64,000 nt of DNA from Lactarius indigo (Eukaryota; Basidiomycota; Agaricomycetes; Russulales; Russulaceae), in NCBI GenBank assembly GCA_025766275.1, contig JAFKAC010000071.1, positions 186,001 to 250,000 on the forward strand, in the 5' to 3' direction. Below the pieces are notes generated by a model. The model worked only from the letters and a program-made list of their open reading frames with translations, did no database searches and was not told the origin of the DNA. How positions within the stretch are numbered: the stretch's first letter is position 1; each line of letters opens with the position of its first letter. Positions 10,918 to 21,877 of this stretch are shown piece by piece. Both the position numbers and the translations under genes were made by a program.

Positions 10918-12204
10918 TCGACATGGGATTGGGCCATATTTTACAAGAACAGCGCCCTATGGAACGCGCATGGGGAAACCGTTGTGAAAGCGGTGCCCTT
11001 CATCCCCTCGTCATTCGGAAGAGCTCCTCGAGACCCTGCCAAGAAGCTAAACACTGGCTATAAGGCCTGGGAATTCCAGCAGTATCTCTACGGACTGGGT
11101 CCTACTCTGTTCCGACATCTCCTCCCTCGCAAATACTGGCTCAACTTCTGTAAGCTAGTTGCTGGTATTCGTATACTCCAGCGTCACTCCATAGGCTACC
11201 AGGACCTTCTTCGCGGTCACCAGTTGCTCATGGACTTTGTCTACGAGTTCGAGGAGCTTTACTATCGGCATATGGAGTCGCGTATACACTTTGTGCGGCA
11301 AAGTGTGCACCTCTTGACTCATATCAGGCCAGAGACTTTCCGAGCTGGGCCTCTGGCATGTTACGCACAATGGACGTTGGAAACTGCAATTGGTAACCTT
11401 GGACAGGAGATACGGCAAGATCATGATATCTTCGCAAATCTGACTCAGCGGGCCATCATACGTACACAAGTCAATGCACTGTGTGCTCGATTTCTGCGTA
11501 TCAAATTCGAAGTCGGCGGAGGGGCTTCTCGGTCAAACAACACACGTGAGTTCGAGGAAGCGATTGGATATGTCTTCATGCCACGTTGTGAAGAATATCC
11601 CTCCCCACTCACTGACGATGAGTTCACCGCTCTTAAGGTGTATTGGAACGAACAGGGCTGGCCCAACAGAGACTCGTGGCCAAACGCCATCTGTCGATGG
11701 GCAAAATTACAGCTTCCTAATGGGCAGAAGGCACGATCTATTTGGCACGAGTCTAATATCACTGTCAAGCTTCGTCGGACATCTTGCGTTGAGGTGAGGT
11801 CACTTTCCAACCAAAATCGATTCCCGGTGTTAATAATCACAATGCAGATCGCTCATGGTGGTAGCACACGCATAGGGAATGTTTGGTTTTATTTCTGCAT
11901 TCGCTTCGGTGATACTCGGCACCCCTTGGCCATGATATCATTGTTTTCTCCTCCTGATGCCACTATCCTTGCGGATTCCAGTGGGACGGTGTACCTTTGT
12001 GATCCGATGATGGGTCCCGAGGGGCTTCTTGTCGTTCCGGTCACATCTGTCTTGTCTGTTGTTTCTATGTTCCTGGACATGCATGTAACTCAAGACGGTC
12101 GTATTTCGGAGACTGGAAAGTTCTCCCTCATGTGGCATGCATATATTGGGCTCGCACCCCTATCCAACGGTGGTCTATTTGATGATGATGACGACGCTGT
12201 GTAA
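10918..12204 (+). pseudogene. Tnp2-type transposase, C-terminal part
   Basis: Resumes the transposase after retroelement A with RSTWDWAIFYKNSALWNAHG, then YGLGPTLFRHLLPRKYW, GHQLLMDFVYEFEELYYR, HLLTHIRPETFRAGPL and TLETAIGNLGQEIRQDHD, the usual distal motifs of basidiomycete CACTA transposases. A 54-bp in-frame intron is likely at about 11792-11845 (GTGAGGTCAC to CAATGCAG), joining VE to IAHGG. The C-terminus is a run of Asp residues (LFDDDDDAV). It is followed tail to tail by the minus-strand cargo gene. Confidence 0.8.
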
Positions 12205-12284
12205 TAGTACATGCCACTTCCGCTTCCTTTGTCCCTCTTGTATATATCGCATGCTAATGGAATTCATGGTCAACATAAAATAAA

Positions 12285-13654
12285 AAGAACTGGTAGCATA
12301 GTCACAAAAGTCGTATGCCTTGTGCACGCGCAGGAGAGCGCACTCTTTCCAGCTCGAGGGAAGAGCCTCGGTGCCACTGGCACGCGCGCCTACGCTTGCA
12401 TCGGACTTTTCAATATAAGTGGATGCCGAAGGACCAAACTCTTCCTCATCCGTTGGAGAATGGGACCCACAGAGCCCCGCGCGGCCATGCCTTTTGAATA
12501 TCTAGAGACTGATCCTGGAGTCAAAGGTAAACAGGAGGGACACGAAGAGGAGACTGTAGGACGTACCAATTGAAAGGGAGGACCAGGGTCCTCCATGCCA
12601 TCCAGGCAACATTGGCGATCAAAACACCCTTGGCATATCCAGAAAGTGCGCCGGTGCTTTTGTTGAAGAAAGTTCCATCGCAACACGCAATACTCTGATC
12701 AACGTTTGAAAGCGATGACTTACCGGGGAGATGCACGGAACCGAAGAACGAGAGGAGCGCGAGGGCCAAGCCTGTGCGCAGGAGGGTCACGATGGTTGGA
12801 AGGCTCTGGGCATAAAAATGGCAAGTCTCTGCGAGCACGTCGCGCAGCGAGCCCTCGGCTGACGGGAGGACGGCATTCAGGTTGACACGGAAGAAGGCTG
12901 AGTTGCGGATGTGCTAGAGGAAGTGAAAGCGGTTGTAGGATGCCATGGAGATGAAATTGAAAGTCGGAGACGAGAGGTAGATTGGGAGGACGAGAGGGCG
13001 ACCTGATGAAAGTTTGAGATGAGTCCATGTGGGAAAAAATAGAAGGGGGTTCAGTCACGGAAGCACCAACGGCGGTAGAAAGAGTAAAAAGGTTCGTATC
13101 CAAGAAAGATACCGAAAATCCAAACAGCCCAGGATGCGATGTAGGCGGTGGCGCCCAAGACCCAGTTGCGACCAGAACCGGGCACTCCGGGGGCGTGTAA
13201 CATGCCCGTGCATCTAATGCCAAAACCCACAATGCGACCGGTATTCTCGTCAGCAAGAATCCAGGCGGAAAGACTGTGAACGGGGACTCACAGTATCAGG
13301 AATAGACCAGGTTGACAGTGTCCGACACCGGTCGACCCTCGGATGTTGCCAACAATCCGAGAGGCGCTGTTTGCCGATGCAAAACCATTGTCGTGGTCAA
13401 AGCCTACCAGTCACTGTGATGAAGGGCTCCCCTGGTGGGAGAGAGGACCATCTCACATGCGTCGTCCAAAGCCAGCCAAATGAAGTGGAAGTGACACCGC
13501 GTGTTAGCGAAGCGTGTGTTACTGACCACGTGACCATCCGTATGTGTCGACCGCAATAGTTCGCCCACCAGAGGTTCAGGAGAAGTTCCCACTTGTAAGA
13601 CGCATTTGTATTGAGCTTGCACATTTCTTGTAGTAGTACATTTGATGACGACAA
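12285..13654 (-). pseudogene. Cargo gene 1: multi-exon predicted membrane protein in CACTA element
   Basis: Minus-strand exons can be followed by protein signature: start MSSSNVLLQEM (13654), YKWELLLNLWWANYCGRHIR, THVRWSSLPPGEPFITVTG; then AWILADENTGRIVGFGIR and RNWVLGATAYIASWAVWIFG (13260-13060); then AFFRVNLNAVLP and TIVTLLRTGLALALLSFFGS (12900-12730); then GYAKGVLIANVAWMAWRTLV (12690-12580); and WKECALLRVHKAYDFCDY near 12300. Three or more hydrophobic helices are visible. The exon ladder resembles, from memory, a multi-copy Agaricomycete membrane protein of unknown function. Some joins are out of frame, so the copy may be damaged. It lies between the transposase and cargo gene 2. Confidence 0.5.
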
Positions 13655-13690
13655 TAAGTAATAGAGGCGCGTCTGTAGGCACGCGCGTGT

Positions 13691-14468
13691 CTACTCTGAA
13701 ATCTTCCTCTTTTTATCTGTGTGTTCCTTGCGACGAGCCCCACAAAATTCCTTGTCGTCATCCAGGACAACCTGAGCCACAGAGTGTGACTTTGAGTCAG
13801 ACGACTCGTTCTCCACCATGGTCACATTGGCGTCATTAGTTCGCGTGTTGGGATTAAACTGGCAACTCTGTATCACATTAGCATACTATACCAAGGAGAA
13901 ATTACTGAACGCAATGCTTACTTTGATAGGTTCGTCGAGAACCTGCTCCTCGGAGCATGACGTCGATTCAGATGCGTCAACCTCCACTGGAGTCGTGTCG
14001 GCATTTTCAGTTTGGGTGCTCGCGTCGAAGCGACGTCTCTGTATGATATGCTACGTCGACTTGAAGGAAAATTTACGGAACAGAGTACTCACGTCAACTG
14101 GATACTGCGCCCACGAAGGCCTAACCCTACGGAAAGGGAGGACACGGCATTCGTTATTGATCCACAAGGCCATGTACGGAAGTGTACTGTCGTCGCTGGG
14201 TGGGTTGATGTAGTCGTACTTGGGGAACTCAACGTCGGTACCAAGTATCGTGTTTCTACCGTAGGTCAAAGTCAGAACATCATGGAGTCTAAGACAGACA
14301 AAAGAAATACCTTTCGCGCATGAGTTTGTTGCGCTCGTGTATAATTTGCAACAAGGGGTAGTTCCTTGCGCTTATGAGTTCTTGTAGTGTAGCTTCGTGC
14401 AGGGTACAGATAGCCAGACCCTCTTCGGGGGTTGGGAAACGAGTCTGAGCCTTATTTTTCGAGGACAT
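13691..14468 (-). CDS. Cargo gene 2: small four-exon hypothetical protein in CACTA element
   Basis: Four exons with canonical junctions fit one frame: 14468-14311, 14255-14094, 14051-13922 and 13885-13691, giving 214 residues. Introns are GTATTT...GGTAG, GTGAGT...CGTAG and GTAAGC...TATAG. The protein starts MSSKNKAQTRFPTPEEG, has a helical LHEATLQELISARNYPLLQI segment, then YINPPSDDSTLPYMALWINN, an acidic Ser/Thr-rich stretch, and ends with a basic RRKEHTDKKRKISE tail that could be a nuclear localisation signal. I know of no named domain. Being uninterrupted inside a broken transposon is notable. Cargo gene 3 starts divergently about 320 bp away. Confidence 0.6.
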
Positions 14469-14785
14469 GGTACAGAGCAAACTTGGGGGGAATTGTGAGA
14501 ACGGCAGCGATGTCCCGACTAGGAATATTTATCCGAGAAAGACCAGAATGGCCAAACTCACCACTCTCATGCATATTGGAATCCATCCCCTCCTTTTTTT
14601 TTAATGCCCACCATGCCAGTGCCTGCGCCTTTTTTCACAGGTAGCATAGACCCTGCACTGACACAGGACCAAGGAAATAATTCTCGTGGTCAGTGGCAGT
14701 TTGGTACCGCAAATACGGAGATCGGACTACGATACCCCGGCTCTGGTACACACGGTGGCCATGTGCGTCCTCCCCCGGGCACCCT

Positions 14786-16929
14786 ATGGAGATTACTGAT
14801 AGATCGTCACAGTCTCCTGATCTCCTAGACATAGTTTCAAATGCATCAGCAAAGACACTTGAGTCAAACGGACATTTTGTTCACGTTAAGGTGATCGCCG
14901 ACCAGAGAGCCACAGAAATTGAGCAGCTACAAGAAGCTCTCACCAGCAAGATGAAAGAGAACGACGAATTGACTAAAGAGAACGACCACTTGAATGTGGA
15001 AGTTAAGACCCTCAAGTAAGCATTTTCATGTGGACTGTCGATGTATATGCGTGACGTGCACCACCCAGGGAAGCACTTGGGCTCTTCGCGAAAGACTATC
15101 ACAGCAGACAAACAGGCACCGATGGAAAGGTCACGAGCATCACATCGGAGATCCTGGACCTCCCAGTCAAGCAAGCGCTTAGAATCCGAGAAGACAACCC
15201 AGGAGTCGTTTACTGGGTGAAGAAGGAATACACCCGCGCAGCACGAAAAAAGAACCGAGGGGAGACCGACGGCAATGCAACGTCGGTACAAGTCAAGCGG
15301 AAGCGAGGGCGTCCGCCTCAAGACAGCAACGATGAGGAAGACCACTCGACGCACTTTTACCTGGAGACCTGGGACGGCATCCCGGTTGACAAATCCGTGA
15401 TTGCAGAGATGAGTAGGAAGGCACGAATGCTGTGGTGCACCTTGGACAAATGTGGATTGGCGCCAGAGACGTTCGGCAAGATAGAGAACAGGGCCTGGGA
15501 TTACTACTCCCGGACGCTCCTCGCTGACAAGGCCCACGATTTTCTTCTTCTCTGTGATGATGGAGAATGGAAGCTCCGAGAATGGTCAACAAAATCTTAC
15601 CCTTCTTGGTATCGAAACCGACACCTGCCAGTGACAGCAAAGACTGAGAAGGATTCCACCGGTTCGGACAAGGACTTGGACCTGAACTCGGATCGCGACA
15701 ATGACCCCCGTAAAAAACTCCTTGAGGACCCCAACCTTATATGCATGAACTCACATGATGGTTCACAAGACAAAGGCGGCGACGATCCCGATGCAGGAGA
15801 ACACCACACCACGGACAGCGACGACGATCCCAGTGACTCAGAACGTGCCAAGAACAATGGCGATCCTGATTCAGATGCCGAGGGTGGCAATGACGATCCC
15901 GGTGCAGGAGTCTCAGAGCAGCATGCCGAGAGTGGAAACAAAACCACCGGTTCTGAGGCGGATGGCCCCACCACAGGGGGGACGACGCAGAGTTCATCCA
16001 TGTCATCGATGGTCTCAGTAAGTCCCGTCCGCTTAGCTTGCTATTTCCTTCTGATTATAGCAATCCCGCAATCCCCTCCCAGACCATAGGCGTACACTCT
16101 TCAACAACATCAGCGCTCATCGACCCATTGTAACACTTTTTCTCTATAGCGCTGGCCATAGCTCACGTGAGACCAACCACAGTGCCCCTGCACCGTCCGA
16201 CTCAGTCAGCCCTTCTATGGGCACCGGTGATACAGGAGAAACACTAAAGTCCACAAACAACACGACGCCGACAACAACTACTGGATTCCGAGTCAAACTA
16301 AAAGTACGTGCTCCTAGAAATCCATCGTCCGTTGCGGTGGACAAGGAAACTCCTACCCCGGCCCCAACAACACACGGAACCACGGCGACTAGTAGCACTG
16401 ACCCCACTAGCGTCGGTCACAACACCAGACCCCCTCCTGACACGCCTCCCCCCAATTCACACGTCAAGACCAAAACTGACAAGAAGAGAAAACCCGAAGG
16501 TAGCAACACGACGACGACGACAAACAAGCGACAGAAATCGTCAAACGCGGCTTTAGCCATACCCACAGAGGGGAACTCTATTAGGTATGTCTCATAACCA
16601 GTCGCCTCTGTTACAATATGGTGCTGATTGCCACTCGAGAAATATTTGCATGCGTCATTGGAATGAACAACAATCTGGGGGACAGGGCCCCCTTTCAGAC
16701 TTCGATATCTACTTCAAGTCCCTTACGGATGCGGACAAGGAGGTACATGACAAACTCTCAACAGGATATAATACTCTGACACCCCTTTAGCCCCTCAAAA
16801 AAGAACTGTGCATCGCACAGGTTATGGCGGTATGTCCTCTCTGCATTCATGTCAGGCCCACTCACATCTCTGCAGAGGAAGGCCAAACTGTCTGCAAAGA
16901 GGGCCAACGACACACCCAGCACGAACTAA
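14786..16929 (+). CDS. Cargo gene 3: coiled-coil, acidic and low-complexity protein in CACTA element
   Basis: Exon 1 (14786-15015) encodes MEITDRSSQSPDLLD and a coiled coil (IEQLQEALTSKMKENDELTK). Exon 2 (15069-16017) continues in frame with EALGLFAKDYHSRQTGTDGK, DNPGVVYWVKKEY, a basic KRKRGRPP AT-hook-like motif and then a long Asp/Ser/Gly acidic region. Exon 3 (16061-16584) is Thr/Pro/Ser rich and ends near NKRQKSSNAALAIPTEGNSIR. Later exons are less certain (SDFDIYFKSLTDADKE; KKELCIAQVMA joined to RKAKLSAKRANDTPSTN) and end at TAA 16927. A DNA- or chromatin-associated role is only an inference from the RGRPP motif and charge pattern. It is probably expressed divergently from cargo gene 2. 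Confidence 0.6.
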
Positions 16930-17169
16930 GCAACGAGCTATTGGTTTCTCCTCCCCGTTCCCTCTCGCCACGCCCTGCTTTCGCAGTCTTATCTTCGATT
17001 TTTCTACTTCTAACCGACCCATTGTCAGCCCAACCCAGATGTTGGATCCCTCGACCGTCTGCTCTTCAAACCATCCCCGAGTTTTACTCGGTTTGTGTCA
17101 CGCCAGTATCCGCTCGTACAATGAACCCGTTGCTGCATTTGTATAGTAAAAGCTGTGTAATTATGATTA

Positions 17170-17549
17170 ACAACGGGAATCGATGCATCGTTTAAAACTA
17201 TCTAACGGAAACAAAAAAAAACGAACGATTCAATAACAGTCGATTTATATCTGTCAATCAATTACAGAAAAAAAAGAATGGTTCGATAACAGTCGATTCA
17301 AATTTATCGAACAGAAACAAAAAAAAAACGAACAGTTCAATAATGTCGATTTGTATAGATCGCGACCTGTGTGCTCTGTGGTCTAATTAAATCGCTTGAG
17401 TTCGACTTTTTTCGATTGTCTGCGAGAAAAACGCTGGCAGTCATACATAATTTTTTTTTATCGCATTTTGGTATAGTATTATGGACAGAATATCGATCAT
17501 CGATAGCGAGCGACAGTATCTACGACAGTCGATGTAAACCTACCCGAAA
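17170..17549 (+). repeat. Right subterminal region of CACTA element with short direct repeats
   Basis: AT-rich, no gene. The motif CAATAACAGTCGATTTATAT recurs in varied form about every 55-60 bp (17230, 17287, 17338) between A-runs, and a CAGTCGATGTAAAC version lies next to the terminus. CACTA elements typically carry subterminal transposase-binding repeats of this kind. Confidence 0.5.
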
Positions 17550-17568
17550 CTACAAATTTCCCACTGGG
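17550..17568 (-). repeat. Right terminal inverted repeat of CACTA-like element
   Basis: Inverted partner of 1015-1033. It is followed directly by GATGACT, the duplicated flank. Confidence 0.75.
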
Positions 17569-17753
17569 GATGACTCCCCACCCATGCCATAATCGTCTTG
17601 ACCTTTGGCAGATAGAAGCGAATCTTCACTGATCCTGAGCTGTTGAGTGCTGACCAATGTCGAAAGGGGAGAGTGAGATTGAGACATGAAAGTAGAATTT
17701 TCTGAGTGGAAATGGTCTGCATGGAGTGGTCTGATGATGTAGTGATAAGTCAA
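17569..17753 (-). pseudogene. N-terminal exon of FGM-repeat host gene
   Basis: The minus-strand frame starts at ATG 17753 or at the in-frame MSQSHSPLSTLVSTQQ, reads LRISEDSLLSAKGQDDYGMG and then GESSP, and continues at 1014 with ESKHSFGMDG after the CACTA element is removed. Exact frame continuity across 16.5 kb shows that the transposon hit an exon. The start lies about 175 bp from the divergently transcribed gene at 17929, so the two may share a promoter region. Confidence 0.6.
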
Positions 17754-17928
17754 ATGAGTCGGCAGTATCTTGATTACTTATTATGCAAAGAAGAATCCAT
17801 GTTCTGCTGAGTCAGGTTGTGAATGGATATTTTGGCAGCTCAGCAGCGGCACCACCTGTCGCTAGCACAACCTCAACTGATGTGGCAATTGACACTGCTG
17901 AACACATTGTTCTTTTTACTTCAACACC

Positions 17929-18146
17929 ATGACATCCCTTCTTTCCATCACATCAGTGATAAAAGCCACTGTTGCTGCTTATGTCTCAGTCCAAGATGTA
18001 CCTGACAGGGCAGAATGGAAATGCCACCTTGAGAAGGAGAAGGTAAGTCCTTGTTTAGGTTTCCATTTGATCTCATCCCCATTTGAGTTAGGCCAAGGCA
18101 ACAAAAGTTTTTCGGCAGGTCAACAAGGACAATTCGGGGGGGGCGC
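17929..18146 (+). pseudogene. Host gene, exons 1-2 (zinc-cluster-like protein), cut by element D
   Basis: Exon 1 (17929-18042) starts MTSLLSITSVIKATVAAYVS and ends at a GTAAGT donor; the intron ends TTAG at 18091. Exon 2 continues AKATKVFRQVNKDNSGG and runs into the LTR of element D at the target GGCGC, then resumes in frame at 36992 (APALHPTLAALYIVLDADGD). The function is unknown; the C-terminal half (see 36992-38511) holds a Zn2Cys6-like cysteine pattern. Confidence 0.6.
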
Positions 18147-18833
18147 TGTGATAACTCACTGTCACTTGACAGGGGGTCACGATGTAGGCAGAGACTGGGG
18201 GCTGAGGAGGGTGTGGAGAAGAGATGCTCGACGACAGAAGAACACAAGATACACTCTTGGCTCAAAGAGGAGTAGTGGCGCACGATGAGCGGGGCACTCG
18301 AAGGAGCTGAGAGGCAAGAGGGAGGATGTCACAAGTGGACAGTCTGAGGGACTGTCCATAGAATTGCACCAGCTTATATACTACAGAGGGTGGTCTGTGC
18401 GTAGTTTTAGGGCAGGCTTAGGGCCTGTCCACGGGTGCTGCGCAGTACTGCACAAGGGAACATTCTAGAGACATCTAACAATAGAGTCCAATCAGAAGAG
18501 GTTTAAACATAGAACGACTGCGCCGCAGTTGATGGCACAATCTTGCGTCAGGATGGCGTGATTCCGCAGTCAATGTGGAAATCCCCGAGGGGTGGTGACT
18601 TGGTTGATTATCTTCGTTGATTGATCAACAATCAACCGTTGATTAGTACACGTGTACACAACACATGGCTTGAGAGACGTGACTGATCACGTGACAGATC
18701 ATGTGATCATTTGAGAACTGAATTCAAACTCCGATTCGGAATTCCCCTTTAGGAAGGTGATTACATAAGACTGGGCCGACATGGACCGGTTCCAAGCGCC
18801 CTTGAGTCACAACCGGGTTATAGGTTCGTGACA
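18147..18833 (-). repeat. Left (3') LTR of element D
   Basis: 687 bp, matching 36312-36986 (675 bp) with small indels and substitutions. It contains an ATCACGTGA-rich end and a TTGATTGATCAACAATCAA palindrome. Confidence 0.9.
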
Positions 18834-18844
18834 GTATCCCCTTT

Positions 18845-20404
18845 TTAGCGTTGTGCTATTCCACAAGCACTAGTGTTCTTTGGTTGAGGGGCAGAGGGGT
18901 TGTCTTTGTGAAATTGTCGGACAAGGTCTTGGGCGTGGGACATTTGAGAGGCAGGGAGCCAGGAATTCTCGGAGTCGGGATACCCCTTCCACTTGATCAA
19001 GTAGAGTACACCTTTCTTGTTGGGCGATATCTTTGACTGCAGGACCCTTTCAACTTCATAGTGCTCATCTTCCCCTTGGACAATTTCAGGGGGTAGTCGG
19101 GTGAAGTTAGGGCCGTGCATGGTGTTTTCTTTGTACGGGGAGATCAAGGAGTTGTGGAAGACTGGGTGGATTCGCCATGTCTTTGGGAGTTGGAGTTTGC
19201 AGTTAACTCCCCAGGAGGATAGGACTTTAAAAGGACCATGGCATCAGGGAGTGAGTTTAGCTTTGGGGTGGGTAGTGTGGATATTAGTCCCTTCCAGCCA
19301 GACTAGATCGCCTTCGTTAAACTTATGCGAGGGTGTGGTTGACTTGGAATTTTTCATTACTTCTGCAGCGACCTTGAGGGCTGCAGTGACTTCAGAGCGG
19401 ATTCGGTTCAATGTGTTTAGTCTTTCTTTGGCTGCAGGTATCTTGCTATTGAAGTGGATGGGGGGAATGAACTCTGGATTGTACCCATACCACACTTCAA
19501 AGGGTGACTTGTGAGTTGCACTGTGCTGACATGCATTGTGCGCGAATTCCATGAATGGGATTAAGTCTACCCAATTGTCTTGTTGGAAGTTACAGAAGAC
19601 ACAGAGGTACTGTTCAAGTTCTTGATTTACGTGTTCGGTTTCTCCATTTGTTTGCAGATGGAAAGCCGTGGATAGGGTGGATTTAACTCCTAATTTGTTC
19701 CAGATTTCTTGCATTACTTTCAATGCAAACTGAGGGCCTCTGTCAGAAATAACTTGTCAGGGTAGGCCAGTATGTCTCCAGACGTTTTCCAGGTAGAGTC
19801 GAGCAGTTTCGTCTGCTGTGATAGTCTTGTTACACGGGGAAATGACTACTGCTTTGCTGAGTCGATCAACAACTACGAACAACAAGTCGTGGTTGTGGGA
19901 AGAGGGGAGGTCGGTGATAAAATCCATTGTAATGGTTCCCCAGATTTCTTTAGGAATAGTGTTAGGTTGCAGAGGTACTTGGGTTCGTGGTTTGATTTTC
20001 GTGGATTGGCAGGTGGCACATCCATCAACGTATTCTTTGACAAATGTTGACATTCCTGGCCACCAAAAGTCTCGGGAAAGGAGTTCATAGGTTTTCCATC
20101 GCCCTGGGTGTCCTGTGGCGATGTGGTCATGATACTGAGTTACAATGTCTCTTTGTAAGTTGTCATCTTTGGGTACATAGATTTGTCCTCGGAATAAGAT
20201 GACTCCATCTTCTAAGTTCCACTCTTCTAGCCCCTTGGTTAAGGAACGGGGGCCATTCTTCAAGAGGGTTTCTAGGGCTGTGCTGACTTCTTTGTCATAG
20301 GTGTGTGTGTCTCGGATGCGTTGTTGAAGAGTATTATTGCCGTGAATGGTAACTGCAGTTCTTTGTACTGCATTGACCGAGAAAAATTTGGTATCCAGGA
20401 GCAC
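18845..20404 (-). pseudogene. Integrase with C-terminal chromodomain, element D
   Basis: The zinc domain shows HDHIATGHPGRWKTYELLSR, FWWPGMSTFVKEYVDG and CATCQSTK; the core has MDFITDLPSSHNHDLLFVVV (first Asp), VISDRGPQ after a TGA that follows TGLP, and FHLQTNGETEHVNQELEQYL, where the usual DGQTERVN motif has become NGETEHVN. The chromodomain is EHYEVERVLQSKISPNKKG with YLIKWKGYPDSENSWLPASQ and ends at 18845, right at the polypurine tract. No ORF3 follows. Confidence 0.8.
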
Positions 20405-20436
20405 TCACTTTTCATCTTCATCCACTATCCCCTTTT

Positions 20437-21780
20437 TATGATCTGGACGCTAGGACAGTGCATCAGACTTGTTCTGAACACCGGGCTTGTGGATGATGAT
20501 GAACTGGAAACGAGAGAGGAAAAGCGCCCACTGTGCTTGTTGATGGGAAAGTTTCTGCTTCATCATGAAGTAGGCCAGGTTGTTGTGGTCGGACCAGATT
20601 TCAGTGGAATCACTACATCCCTCGAGGTAGTGTCAGAAGGCATGAAGGGCATGAATAATGGCCAAAAGTTCCTTATTGCAAATCTCGTAGTGACTTTCGG
20701 CAGGGAGGAGAGATTTCGACAGAAAGGCAATGGGGTGCCATTGGTGCAGGGCATCAGGTTGTTCAAGGACTGCGCCCATGGCGAAGTCGCTGGCATCGGT
20801 GATGAGTCGGAAGGGCTTGGAGTGGTCAGGAAGGGCCAGGACAGGAGCTTCCGTGAAGCATTTGATCAGGGTGCGGAAAGTGTTTTCCGCTGCAGTACCC
20901 CAAGAAAAAGGTACGTCTTTCTTGGTTAGATCGAAGAGGGGTCGGGTGATAGTGGAATAGTCTTTGATAAATCGCCGGTAAAAGTTACAGAAGCCTAGGA
21001 AGGCTTGGACTTGCTTAACTGTGTGTGGAGTTGGCCACTTGGTAATCCCAGCAACCTTTGCAGGATCCATGGAAACTTGGCCATTGGAAATAACAATGCC
21101 AAGGTATTCAACAGAGGTTTGTGCAAACACGCACTTCTCAGGTTTCAGATAGAGGTCATGACGCCCCAGCCGTTGAAGCACGTCGTGTGTCAATGCTGTG
21201 AGGGAGGAAATATCTTCTGTGAAGATGAGAATGTCATCCAGGTAGACTACCACGTGTCCACCGTCGATCAGAGACTTGAAAACTTGGTTCATGAACGTTT
21301 GAAATGTTGCTGGGGCGTTGCAGAGACTGAATGTCATTACAGTCGGCTCAAAAAGACCTAGGGAGGTTTTGAAGGCTGCCTTGTACTCATCGCCTTCACA
21401 GATACAGATATTGTTGTACCCCCAATGAATATCCAACTTGGTAAAATAACGTGCATTGTGAAGTTTGTCGATTAACTCGGGAATGAGGGGTAGGGGCACC
21501 GTGTTCTTAATCGTTATGTCATTCAGGGCCCAGTAATCCTGTACCGGTCAGAGCTTTCCATCCTTCTTGTCCACAAAGAAGAAGGGGGAGGCCATGGGGG
21601 ACTTGGATGGTCGGATGTAACCCTTTCGCAGGTGCTTGGAAATGTACTCCTTGAGTGCATCAGCCTCTTTAGGCGTGAGTCAGTAGATGCTGCAGTTCTT
21701 CATAGCGGCTCCAGGTTTCAGATCAATTGCGTGATCCCAGGGTTGATGTTCAGGTAGTCGGTGAGAGGCATTCTCACTGA
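20437..21780 (-). pseudogene. Reverse transcriptase and RNase H, element D
   Basis: Motifs: PLPLIPELIDKLHNARYFTK, DIHWGYNNICICEGDEYKAA, the catalytic VVYLDDILIF, FLGFCNFYRRFIKDYS and RNase H LITDASDFAMGAVLEQPD with HYEICNKELLAIIHALHAF. Stops interrupt it after KL (before PVQDYW), after IY (before LTPKEA) and after HAF (before HYLEG). All three are TGA where relatives have Arg, so each can be explained as CGA to TGA. Confidence 0.82.
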
Positions 21781-21877
21781 AGACTCAGGTGTAACATTGG
21801 AAATGGCTTGGAATGTGCTCAGAGGAAGGTATAGGTGCAGTCTTCGCAGCTATCTTGGTACTTGTAGTGATTTTTGC

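Larger units (their letters stand above)
1015..17568 (+). mobile_element. CACTA/EnSpm-like (Tnp2) DNA transposon with cargo genes, interrupted by chromovirus A
   Basis: The ends are inverted repeats: left CCCAGTGGGAAGTCCGTAG, and the right end read on the minus strand CCCAGTGGGAAATTTGTAG, 15 of 19 identical. GATGACT flanks both ends; because the terminal C and G runs are palindromic the duplicated target could be 7, 9, 11 or 13 bp. Removing the element and one flank copy restores the reading frame of the host minus-strand gene, which fixes the boundaries. Without retroelement A it is about 8.7 kb. It encodes a split Tnp2-type transposase (1428-3077 and 10918-12204) and three other genes at 12285-13654 (minus), 13691-14468 (minus) and 14786-16929 (plus). 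CACTA-type elements usually have 2-4 bp TSDs, so the longer duplication is odd. Confidence 0.8.

Noticed and set aside
1015..17568. KDZ-type transposon carrying a TET/JBP gene
   Set aside because: The transposase motifs are Tnp2/CACTA type and no Fe(II)/2OG dioxygenase motif is present among the cargo genes.
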